Assembly (NCBI GenBank): GCA_040635515.1 | Contig: JBEYHY010000001.1 | Coordinates: forward strand, 744,001 to 808,000 | DNA length: 64,000 bases | Reading direction: 5' to 3' | DNA from: Prauserella_A sp040635515 | Lineage (GTDB): Bacteria; Actinomycetota; Actinomycetes; Mycobacteriales; Pseudonocardiaceae | In this document: positions 24,710 to 31,957 of the stretch, piece by piece | How positions within the stretch are numbered: the stretch's first letter is position 1 | How the letters are laid out: each line of letters opens with the position of its first letter | The notes under the pieces: generated by a model | What the model saw: only the letters and a program-made list of their open reading frames with translations | Told to the model about the DNA's origin: nothing | Database searches by the model: none | Position numbers and translations under genes: made by a program

Positions 24710-25066
24710 TCAGGAGCCGGTGTGGTGGGCGGCCACCAGCCTGCCCAGTGCCGTCATGAGGGGGATGCCCGCGACGGCGAGGAGCACGGTACCGGCTCCG
24801 ATGTCACCGAGCAGCACGAACACCAGGAAGCTCACCGCGGCGAGCGCGCCCGCGATTGTGCCGTGCGGGCGGGACAGGCGTGAGGCGGCGAGCACGGCCC
24901 CGGCGGCAAGCAGCACGAAGACCACGGGCGCCGCTGCGCCGACCAGGTGCAGCAGAAACGCCGTCAGCACGAAGAACACACCGGCTCGCGCGAGGGCGAA
25001 GGCCTGCGGTACGCCCGCGTCGCGATCGCTTCTTCTCTCCATCCGGACAGCCACGATTACTGTCAT
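24710..25066 (-). CDS. Small four-helix membrane protein, unknown function
   Basis: About 118 residues from the ATG at 25066. Four hydrophobic stretches are evident, for example AGVFFVLTAFLLHLVGAA and FVLLAAGAVLAASRL, separated by short basic loops. A TTG at 25090 and an ATG at 25042 are alternative starts; no ribosome-binding site is clear for any. The codon pattern is high-GC at third positions, as in neighbouring genes, which supports coding. No family recognised. Confidence 0.55.
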   Translation of the reverse strand: MTVIVAVRMERRSDRDAGVPQAFALARAGVFFVLTAFLLHLVGAAAPVVFVLLAAGAVLAASRLSRPHGTIAGALAAVSFLVFVLLGDIGAGTVLLAVAGIPLMTALGRLVAAHHTGS

Positions 25067-25434
25067 CGCAGCACCGGCCCCCGCTTTCAAGATCAGGGCC
25101 GCCTTCTTGACGTTTTCCTAACGCCGGTTTTAACGCCCGGTGATCAGGGGGAACGCGGTTTCTTCGGGATCCACTGTGGACGACATTTCATCGCCGTCGG
25201 AGTTTGTGCGAATGTGTCCGAGCAGGCAAATCCAGCAAACCGTGCGAACCGGGCGAGCGTGAAGCGTTTCGCCCGGCGGGAGCTCGGAATCAGGCGAATC
25301 CTCGGGCTCCGCGGGCGGGTAGGCCGCCTGCTCCACCGGTGTTGACTGTTGCCGGGAATCCTCGATGTGCGTGCGATAATGTGCGACCCTTGACGAGGTT
25401 GTGGCCGGACACCACAGCGAGCGGAGGGGCGGCG
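25067..25434. other. Intergenic region upstream of the DeoR gene
   Basis: About 370 bp without a confident gene. A minus-strand frame (to 25130) with a CWICLLGH segment is open but lacks a start with ribosome-binding site and shows weak third-position GC. TTGACT (25342) and GATAAT (25375) occur but 27 bp apart, too far for one promoter. The DeoR promoter should lie here. Confidence 0.4.
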
Positions 25435-26265
25435 ATGCTGGCGAGTCAACGGCGGGCACGGATACTCGACGAGATCCGTCGCAGCGGCGCCGTGCAGGTC
25501 AGCGACCTCGTGGCCCGGCTGGGGGTCTCGGACATGACGATCCGCAGGGACCTCGGCGTCCTCGCGCGTGAGGGGCAACTCCAGAAAGTGCACGGCGGTG
25601 CGGTGCTCCCTGGAGGGCGCAGTACCGAGGAACCGGGCTTCGCCGCGAAATCCAACCGGCAGAACGCCGAGAAGGAGGCGATCGCGGCCGAGGCGTTGAG
25701 CCTCGTTGAGCCGGGCATGGCGCTCGGTCTCTCGGGTGGAACGACGACCTGGACGTTCGCCCGGCTGTTGAGAGACGTCCCCGACATCACCGTGGTGACC
25801 AACTCGGTACAGGTGGCCGATCTGTTCTCGGGCCAACCGCGTCCTGATCAGACGGTTGTGCTCACCGGTGGTATCCGGACGCCGTCCGAGGCGCTCGTCG
25901 GTCCGTTCGCCGTCGCCGCGATCCGTTCGGTCAACCTGGATCTGATGTTTCTCGGCGTGCATGGGATGGATCTGCGCAGCGGGTTCACCACGCCGAATCT
26001 CGTCGAGGCGGAGACCGACCGGGCTTTCGTCGAGGCGTCAAGGCGGTTCGTGGTACTCGCCGACCACACGAAATACGGTGTTCTCGGGATCAGCACCATC
26101 GCGGGCATCGAGGCGGCCGACGTGCTGATCACCGACTCCGGCCTCGCCGAGGAACATCGGAGCGCGTTGCGGGAACGCGTCGGCGACCTCATCGTCGCCC
26201 ATGCGGCGATCCCGGACCGGCCGGTACCCGAGTCCTCGGTGAAACCGGCCGGATCGGCGGAGTAA
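25435..26265 (+). CDS. DeoR/GlpR-family transcriptional regulator
   Basis: A 276-residue DeoR regulator. The N-terminal helix-turn-helix (RRARILDEIRRSG, then VSDLVARLGVSDMTIRRDL) ends with the family DLxxLxxxGxLxKVHGGA tail. The sugar-phosphate isomerase-like sensor domain (about residues 75-235) contains GLSGGTTTWTFA and NSVQVADLF, which bind a phosphosugar. ATG at 25435 follows GCGGAGGGGCGGCG. The galactofuranose-type locus starts about 1 kb downstream on the other strand, separated by one gene, so control of that locus is possible but not shown. Confidence 0.87.
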   Translation: MLASQRRARILDEIRRSGAVQVSDLVARLGVSDMTIRRDLGVLAREGQLQKVHGGAVLPGGRSTEEPGFAAKSNRQNAEKEAIAAEALSLVEPGMALGLSGGTTTWTFARLLRDVPDITVVTNSVQVADLFSGQPRPDQTVVLTGGIRTPSEALVGPFAVAAIRSVNLDLMFLGVHGMDLRSGFTTPNLVEAETDRAFVEASRRFVVLADHTKYGVLGISTIAGIEAADVLITDSGLAEEHRSALRERVGDLIVAHAAIPDRPVPESSVKPAGSAE

Positions 26266-26290
26266 CAGCGGGTCCAGCCGGCTGCCCCCT

Positions 26291-26318
26291 CCGATCCCCG
26301 GTGCCGTTACGGGATCGG
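26291..26318. terminator. Hairpin terminator after the DeoR gene
   Basis: Perfect 8-bp arms CCGATCCC / GGGATCGG with a 12-nt loop, 26 bp after the DeoR stop codon. Confidence 0.6.
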
Positions 26319-26460
26319 AATGAATCAAGGGTGTCTCCGCCGGGTGGGCTGCTACGTTTCGGCAGGGGAGTCTGGAATGTCTCCTTCTGGCCAGGGTCGG
26401 CACCGGAAGTCGGCCGACCGCACAGAGGTCAAGCCGGACACCAGCGAAGGACGAGCCAGC

Positions 26461-27201
26461 ATGACGTACCCGCCGCAGCGCGACATGTCCGGTCCTGGCC
26501 GGCGAGGGGCTCCAGCCGGTGGCAGGCGAACGCTGATCGGGATCATCAGCGGAGCTCTCGTTCTGATCGTGGCCACCGGCACGATCTTCTATCTCACGAG
26601 GGGCGAGGGGACCGGCGACGGTGGGCTCGCCGCCAAGACGTTCGGCGGATTCGAGATCAGCGCCGTCCCATCGGAGCCGAGGGCGGATCCGACCGGGCAA
26701 CCCGGTGACGGTTCGCCCAAGTCACACCGAGGCGGGAACTGGCGATACATCGACGACCTGTGCGACAGAGTGACCATCGATGCCTATGTCTCAGGCATGT
26801 CGGAGGCCATGCCGAGGTCGGATTTCAACCGTGACTTCGGGGGTGGTAAGGGGACGATGGGATGTGTGTTCAATTACCGAGGCGATCAACGTTCGGTGGT
26901 GTTGGGTATCACCGTCGTGGTGGAGTCCGCACCCGAAAGTGCGAAGGCGACCTACGAGGAGTATATCGGCCTCGCTTTCCAGGACGACCCGGCCGAAACG
27001 GTTCTTCCCGGCGACTGGGATCAGTCGGTCGTGCGTACCGGGGGTGGCATTCCCGAAACCACCGTCAACTCGTTTGTCCTGCTTGAGAACGTCACCGCGA
27101 GTGTCCAGGTCGGTGGCACCGGCATCCCTTACACCGAAGCCGAGATCCCCGGCATGGCATTGCGGACGATCGAGGAAATGCTGGAGCTGACCTCGGCGTG
27201 A
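26461..27201 (+). CDS. Membrane-anchored extracytoplasmic protein, unknown function (DUF3558-like layout)
   Basis: A 246-residue protein with a short cytoplasmic start, one membrane anchor (LIGIISGALVLIVATGTIFYL, about residues 25-45), a Pro/Gly-rich linker and a globular domain of about 150 residues outside the cell. Two cysteines (DDLCDRV and MGCVF) could form one disulfide. The arrangement resembles actinobacterial DUF3558-type sensor-like proteins, but I cannot confirm the family. ATG at 26461 follows GAAGGACGAGCCAGC. It is monocistronic and convergent with the ABC permease gene. Confidence 0.65.
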   Translation: MTYPPQRDMSGPGRRGAPAGGRRTLIGIISGALVLIVATGTIFYLTRGEGTGDGGLAAKTFGGFEISAVPSEPRADPTGQPGDGSPKSHRGGNWRYIDDLCDRVTIDAYVSGMSEAMPRSDFNRDFGGGKGTMGCVFNYRGDQRSVVLGITVVVESAPESAKATYEEYIGLAFQDDPAETVLPGDWDQSVVRTGGGIPETTVNSFVLLENVTASVQVGGTGIPYTEAEIPGMALRTIEEMLELTSA

Positions 27202-27249
27202 ACGATGCCGCTCACTTCGGCGGATCATCCACAGTGGACAGAACTGGAA

Positions 27250-28239
27250 TCAGCGTCGCTGCACGAGTGCCAGCCATCGTTGCACGGTGACGACGACGAG
27301 CAGGATGGTGCCGCTCACCAGAGCCTGCCAGTTCGAGTTCAGCGTACCGATCTGGTTGATGACGTTCTTGATCACCTGAAGCAGGAGCACACCGACGAGC
27401 GAGCCGAGTACGGTTCCCGCGCCACCGGTGAGCAGTGTGCCGCCCAGTACTACGGCGGAGATGACCTCAAGTTCCATGCCGACGCCCAGCACCGTGACCC
27501 CCGACGAGGTGTAGGAGGCCATGAGCAGGCCGCCGAGTCCGGCCAGCAGCCCGGAAGCGGCGTAGGTCAGCACCGTCACCCGCGTGACGGGCAGGCCCAT
27601 CAGTTCGGCGGCGTCGCGCTGGCCACCGGCGGCGAGCACCGTCGACCCGTAGGAGGTGCGGTGCAGCACGAGCCCTCCCGCGGCGAAGGCGAGGGCCACG
27701 AACCACACCGGGTAGCCGATGCCGAGCAGTTCACCCTGTGCCAGCTCACGGAAGACGGAGCCCTGTGGCACCTTGTACGTCGTGGCGCCCTCGTCGCTGA
27801 TCAGCAGCAGCAATCCTCGCGCGAACAGCAGCCCGGCGAGGGTGACGATGAACGGCGGCAGCCCGGCCCGCGCGATCACCAGTCCCTGGAGCAGGCCGAT
27901 CGCCCCGCATACGGACAACGGCAGCAGCAGCGCGACCAGGAGGCCGTGGCCGGCTCCCCACGCGGCAAGCACACCACCCAGCGCGAACACCGAACCCACG
28001 GAAAGGTCGATCCCGCCCGACATGATCACGAAGGTCATGCCGAGCGCGACGACGGCGAGAAACGACGCCTGCAGTGCCATCGCCGACAGGTTGCCCGCGG
28101 TGCCGAACGACTCGAACGCGAAGGTCGCCGCGAGCACCGAGGCGACCAGAATCACCAGCGCTCCTTGCCGTTGCGCGATTCTGGCCACGCGGGCACGCCG
28201 TCCCGCCGGAACGGACCGTGCTCCCGCCATCGCCGTCAT
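27250..28239 (-). CDS. Sugar ABC transporter permease 2 (YjfF/RbsC type)
   Basis: A 329-residue permease with about eight to ten membrane segments. The RbsC-type cytoplasmic motif appears as SGGIDLSVGSVFALGG, and VTRVTVLTYAASGLLAGLGG is the coupling region. ATG at 28239 overlaps the stop of the first permease as ATGA. With one double ATPase, a YtfQ-like binding protein and two distinct permeases, the set matches ytfQ-ytfR-ytfT-yjfF of Escherichia coli, which imports galactofuranose. Confidence 0.87.
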   Translation of the reverse strand: MTAMAGARSVPAGRRARVARIAQRQGALVILVASVLAATFAFESFGTAGNLSAMALQASFLAVVALGMTFVIMSGGIDLSVGSVFALGGVLAAWGAGHGLLVALLLPLSVCGAIGLLQGLVIARAGLPPFIVTLAGLLFARGLLLLISDEGATTYKVPQGSVFRELAQGELLGIGYPVWFVALAFAAGGLVLHRTSYGSTVLAAGGQRDAAELMGLPVTRVTVLTYAASGLLAGLGGLLMASYTSSGVTVLGVGMELEVISAVVLGGTLLTGGAGTVLGSLVGVLLLQVIKNVINQIGTLNSNWQALVSGTILLVVVTVQRWLALVQRR

Positions 28240-29210
28240 GATCGAGCCCTTCGCTTGCCGAGCTGCACGTACACCGCGGCGACGACGATCACGGCCTGCG
28301 CGATCTGCGCCGTGGAATCGGGGATGTCGTGGAAGATGAGTGTTGCCGTGATGAGCTGCATGAGCAGCGCTCCCGCGATGGTTCCCGCGATGCGGACCTG
28401 ACCGCCCGACAGTGGTGTGCCTCCGATGACGACGGCGGTGATCGCGGACAACTCCACGAGCAGCCCGACCTTTGTCGGGTCGCTGGCTTGTGAGCGTGCC
28501 GCGAGCAGAACTCCGGCCAGCGCGGCGAGCAGTCCGCACAGGACATACGTGGTGGTGAGCACCCTGCGGACGGGGAGCCCGGCCAGCTCGGCGGCGCGCT
28601 TGTTACCGCCGATGGCGACGAGCTGCCTGCCGTAGGTAGACCTGCGCACGAGGAACCAGACCACGGTGGCCACGGCCGCGGCGATCAGCACGACGTAGGG
28701 AATGCCCCACAGGCCGCCCGATCCGAGCGTGACGATACCGGGCTCCCTGATGCTTTTGATCTCGCCGCCGAACAGGTTGGCGAGACCTCTGCCCGCGACC
28801 ATGATGCCGAGTGTCGCGATGATCGGCTGCACCCCGATTCTGCCGACGAGGACACCGGCCAGCGCGCCGCTGAGCCCTCCGGCCAGCACGGCGATCGCGA
28901 CCGCCACCGCTGTGCCGTAACCGATGTAGAGCGGGATGAGCGCGGTGGCCAGCGCCATCACGGCGCCGACGGAGAGGTCGATGCCCTCCGTGCCGATGAC
29001 GAGTGCCATGCCCAGCGCGACGATGAGTACGGGGACGACCTGGATGAGCTGGAGCCGCAGGGTGCTCGCGCTGACGAAGTTGTCGGTGATGGCGACGTTG
29101 ACGGCGAGCAGCAGGACCAGCGCCACGTAGACGCCGTTACGGCGAATCCAGTCCGGGTCACCGAGCGGGAAGCGGTGCCGTTCGGCGGTTTCGGTGGTGT
29201 TATCGGACAT
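28236..29210 (-). CDS. Sugar ABC transporter permease 1 (YtfT/RbsC type)
   Basis: A 324-residue permease. VIGTEGIDLSVGAVMALATA is the family signature; the N-terminal 25 residues are cytoplasmic. ATG at 29210 lies inside the 3' end of the ATPase gene (11-nt overlap). It pairs with the second permease downstream to make a heterodimeric channel. Confidence 0.87.
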   Translation of the reverse strand: MSDNTTETAERHRFPLGDPDWIRRNGVYVALVLLLAVNVAITDNFVSASTLRLQLIQVVPVLIVALGMALVIGTEGIDLSVGAVMALATALIPLYIGYGTAVAVAIAVLAGGLSGALAGVLVGRIGVQPIIATLGIMVAGRGLANLFGGEIKSIREPGIVTLGSGGLWGIPYVVLIAAAVATVVWFLVRRSTYGRQLVAIGGNKRAAELAGLPVRRVLTTTYVLCGLLAALAGVLLAARSQASDPTKVGLLVELSAITAVVIGGTPLSGGQVRIAGTIAGALLMQLITATLIFHDIPDSTAQIAQAVIVVAAVYVQLGKRRARS

Positions 29211-30756
29211 CGGCGTTCTCCCCGCCGGCCAGCGCGGTGAGCAGTGCCGCGGTGGTCTTGCGTGCCCCGGCGAGTTCATCGGCGACCGAACCCTCGCGCA
29301 GCACGAGGATGCGGTCGGCGCCCTCGACGAGTTCGTCGAGTTCGCTGGAGATGAGCACCACGGCCAGCCCGTGACCGGCCAGCTCGTCGATGAGTGCCTG
29401 CACCTCGGCTTTCGCCCCGACGTCGATGCCCCGGGTCGGCTCGTCCAGCAGGAACACCTTCGGTTCCGTGCACAACCAGCGAGCCATGAGCACCTTCTGC
29501 TGATTGCCACCCGACAACTCGCGCACCTTCTGACCCGGACCCGCGGTTTTGATCCGCAGCCGGTCGATGAAGGTTCGCACCAGCGCGTCGATCCGGTGCT
29601 CGGTGACGAGACCGGCGCGGGAGAAGCGGGGGAGTACCGCGAGCGCGATGTTGTCCCTCACCGAGAGATCCGGCACGATCCCCTCGGCTTTCCGGTCCTC
29701 CGACAACAGGGCCAGCCCCGCGCGCAACGCGTGCCGCACCGACCCCGCCCGCACGGTCGTGCCCCCGACCTCGACCGATCCCGCGCGGACCGGCAGTGCG
29801 CCGTACACGGCCTTGACCGTCTCGCTGCGGCCCGACCCGAGCAGACCGCCGAGACCGACGACCTCGCCCGGAGCCACGGTGAGCCCGACGTCGCTCAGCC
29901 GGTTGCGGACCTCGATCCCGCTGACGGACAGCACCGGTTCCCGTGACCTGCGGTGGGTGGCGCCGAACTCGGTTGCGCCATCGCGTTCGACTTTCGCGGC
30001 GGGCCTGCCGAGCATGTGGGCGACGAGGCCGATCCGGTCCACTTCGGACATCGGCCCGGTGTGCACGCGCCTGCCGTCCCGCAGCACGGTGACCGTGTCG
30101 CACAGTTCCCACAGTTCGTCGAGCCGGTGTGACACGAACACGACACCGGTGCCGCGCCCGGCGAGCTTTCTCGTCACGTCGAAGAGGGTCGCGACCTCCC
30201 TCGCCTCAAGCGACGACGTCGGTTCGTCCATGATCACCACCGATGACTCGACGGAGACCGCTCTGGCCAGCGCGACCATCTGCCGCACCCCGAGGCCGAG
30301 CCTGCCGAGCTCGGCCTTGACGTCGACATCGACACCCAGCGCCGCGACCAGCTCGGCCGCCCTGCGGTTCATGGCCGCCGTGTCGACGAGCCCGACGCGG
30401 TTTCTCGGTTCCCTTCCGAGGAAGACGTTGCGGGCCACCGAAAGCATCGGTACGAGGTTGACCTCCTGGTAGATGGTCGAGATACCGGCTCGTTGCGCGT
30501 CGGAGGGCCTGGCGAATACGACATCCTCGCCGGCGAACCGGATGGTTCCCTCGTCGGGCCGGTGGACTCCGGTCAGCACCTTGATCAGGGTCGACTTGCC
30601 TGCCCCGTTCTCGCCGACCAGCGCGTGGATCTCGCCCCGTTGCAGCGCGAAGCCGACGCCGGAGAGGGCTCGCACGCCACCGAAGGTCTTCGACACTCCT
30701 TCGGTGGCCAGCAACGGCGAAGTACCGGTCGCCGGTGGACCGGCGGCGGGAGTCAC
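29200..30756 (-). CDS. Sugar ABC transporter ATPase (YtfR/RbsA/MglA type, two domains)
   Basis: A 518-residue tandem ATPase. The first domain has Walker A GENGAGKSTL and Walker B VVIMDEPTSSL, with a divergent signature RLGLGVRQMVA. The second has LLGSGRSETVKA in place of a canonical Walker A, signature ELSGGNQQKVLMARW and Walker B VFLLDEPTRGID. One degenerate site is normal for this family. GTG at 30756 starts 10 bp after the stop of the binding-protein gene. Confidence 0.93.
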   Translation of the reverse strand: MTPAAGPPATGTSPLLATEGVSKTFGGVRALSGVGFALQRGEIHALVGENGAGKSTLIKVLTGVHRPDEGTIRFAGEDVVFARPSDAQRAGISTIYQEVNLVPMLSVARNVFLGREPRNRVGLVDTAAMNRRAAELVAALGVDVDVKAELGRLGLGVRQMVALARAVSVESSVVIMDEPTSSLEAREVATLFDVTRKLAGRGTGVVFVSHRLDELWELCDTVTVLRDGRRVHTGPMSEVDRIGLVAHMLGRPAAKVERDGATEFGATHRRSREPVLSVSGIEVRNRLSDVGLTVAPGEVVGLGGLLGSGRSETVKAVYGALPVRAGSVEVGGTTVRAGSVRHALRAGLALLSEDRKAEGIVPDLSVRDNIALAVLPRFSRAGLVTEHRIDALVRTFIDRLRIKTAGPGQKVRELSGGNQQKVLMARWLCTEPKVFLLDEPTRGIDVGAKAEVQALIDELAGHGLAVVLISSELDELVEGADRILVLREGSVADELAGARKTTAALLTALAGGENADVR

Positions 30757-30766
30757 GGCGCGTCCC

Positions 30767-31840
30767 CTAGAACGCCTCGCCGAGATTGGCCTCGGCGTTG
30801 TCCCTGTTGTACTCGTCGTCGGAGATGATCACGTCCTCGGGGATCGGCTCACCGGCGTAGAACTTCTCGATGGTGTCGAAGGCCAGCGGCCCGAATCGGG
30901 GGTTCGACTCGATGACGGCGTTGATCTGTCCATCCACAATGGCTTGTACGGCGTTGCGGGTTCCGTCGATCGACACGATCTTGACGTCCTGCCCCGGTTG
31001 CCTTCCCGCCGCCTGCACAGCGGTGACCGCGCCGAGTCCCATCTCGTCGTTGTGCGCGTATATCGCCGTGATGTCCGGATTGGACTGAAGAAGCTGCTCG
31101 GCGACCGCCTGTCCCTCGTCACGGGCGAAGTTCGCGGTCTGCTCGGCGACGATCTCCAGTCCCGGATACTCCGCGAGCCGCTGCTTGAATCCGGCGTTGC
31201 GTTCGTCGGTGACATTGTTTCCCGAAGCGCCGAGCAGGATCGCCACCTTTGCCTCGCCGCCGGTCGCTTCGTTCATGGCATCGGCGGCTCTGCTTCCCTG
31301 ATCGCGGAAGTCGGAGCCGAGAAACGCCACGTAGTCCTCGCAGTGGGTGTTGGTCACCTTGCGGTCGATGGTGAGTACCGGAACGCCCGCGTTGCTCGCC
31401 GCGGTGAGCGCTGGATCGAGGCCGTCGGAGTTGACCGGTGCGACGATGAGGAACCGCACGCCCTGGCTGAGCATGTTCTGGATGTCGGCGATCTGCTTGG
31501 GAAGTTCGTTGTTGGCGTTGGTGACGAGCAGGCGCTTGACTCCCGCCTCGTCCGCGGCCTCCTTGATGGAGGCGGTCTCGGCGGCTCGGAACGCCGCGGT
31601 GTCCGGTTCGGACTGGGAGAAACCGACGACGGCGCCGCTCAGATCGAGTTTGTCCGCGCCGTAGTCGGCGAGCGTGCAGCCTTCCCCCGAACTCTCCTTC
31701 ACCTCCTGCCCGCCACCGCCCGGTGAGGGCTGGGTCGCTGCCTGGTCGGTTCCGGGATTGGTGCACCCCGCGATCACCACGACGCCGAGCGCGGAGAGCA
31801 CCGCGATCAGCCGGGGGCGGGAAACGGTTGCGCGTGCCAT
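30767..31840 (-). CDS. Sugar-binding lipoprotein (YtfQ-like, galactofuranose-type)
   Basis: A 357-residue periplasmic-binding-protein-type lipoprotein. The lipobox is VVIAGC (Cys26), followed by a Gly/Pro linker. The mature domain opens with VGFSQ and then FRAAETASIKEA, the pattern of YtfQ (VGFSQ...WRAAET), and ends with a hinge-region IYAHNDEMGLGAV and IVSIDGTRNAV. This is closer to galactofuranose-binding YtfQ than to ribose-binding RbsB. ATG at 31840. It is the first transport gene after the GH2 glycosidase. Confidence 0.85.
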   Translation of the reverse strand: MARATVSRPRLIAVLSALGVVVIAGCTNPGTDQAATQPSPGGGGQEVKESSGEGCTLADYGADKLDLSGAVVGFSQSEPDTAAFRAAETASIKEAADEAGVKRLLVTNANNELPKQIADIQNMLSQGVRFLIVAPVNSDGLDPALTAASNAGVPVLTIDRKVTNTHCEDYVAFLGSDFRDQGSRAADAMNEATGGEAKVAILLGASGNNVTDERNAGFKQRLAEYPGLEIVAEQTANFARDEGQAVAEQLLQSNPDITAIYAHNDEMGLGAVTAVQAAGRQPGQDVKIVSIDGTRNAVQAIVDGQINAVIESNPRFGPLAFDTIEKFYAGEPIPEDVIISDDEYNRDNAEANLGEAF

Positions 31841-31918
31841 GCGGAGAACTCCTTTGTTCACCCGGCCCTGCCGGCTTCGGTTTTCTGGTCCAGCGAGGTG
31901 CCCTTCGCGAGAGGAGGG

Positions 31919-31952
31919 CGCCATGGCGGGGATCCGGCTCCCCGCCATGGCG
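31919..31952. terminator. Strong hairpin between the GH2 and binding-protein genes
   Basis: Perfect 14-bp arms CGCCATGGCGGGGA / TCCCCGCCATGGCG around TCCGGC, 5 bp downstream of the GH2 stop. It could attenuate readthrough or protect the mRNA end, letting the secreted enzyme and transporter be made at different levels. Confidence 0.65.
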
Positions 31953-31957
31953 GGCCG

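Noticed and set aside
25342..25380. Promoter TTGACT ... GATAAT before the DeoR gene
   Set aside because: The 27-bp separation is too long for a sigma-70 promoter.
25130..25459. Possible small minus-strand protein with CWICLLGH
   Set aside because: No start with ribosome-binding site, overlaps the DeoR start, and third-position GC is weak.
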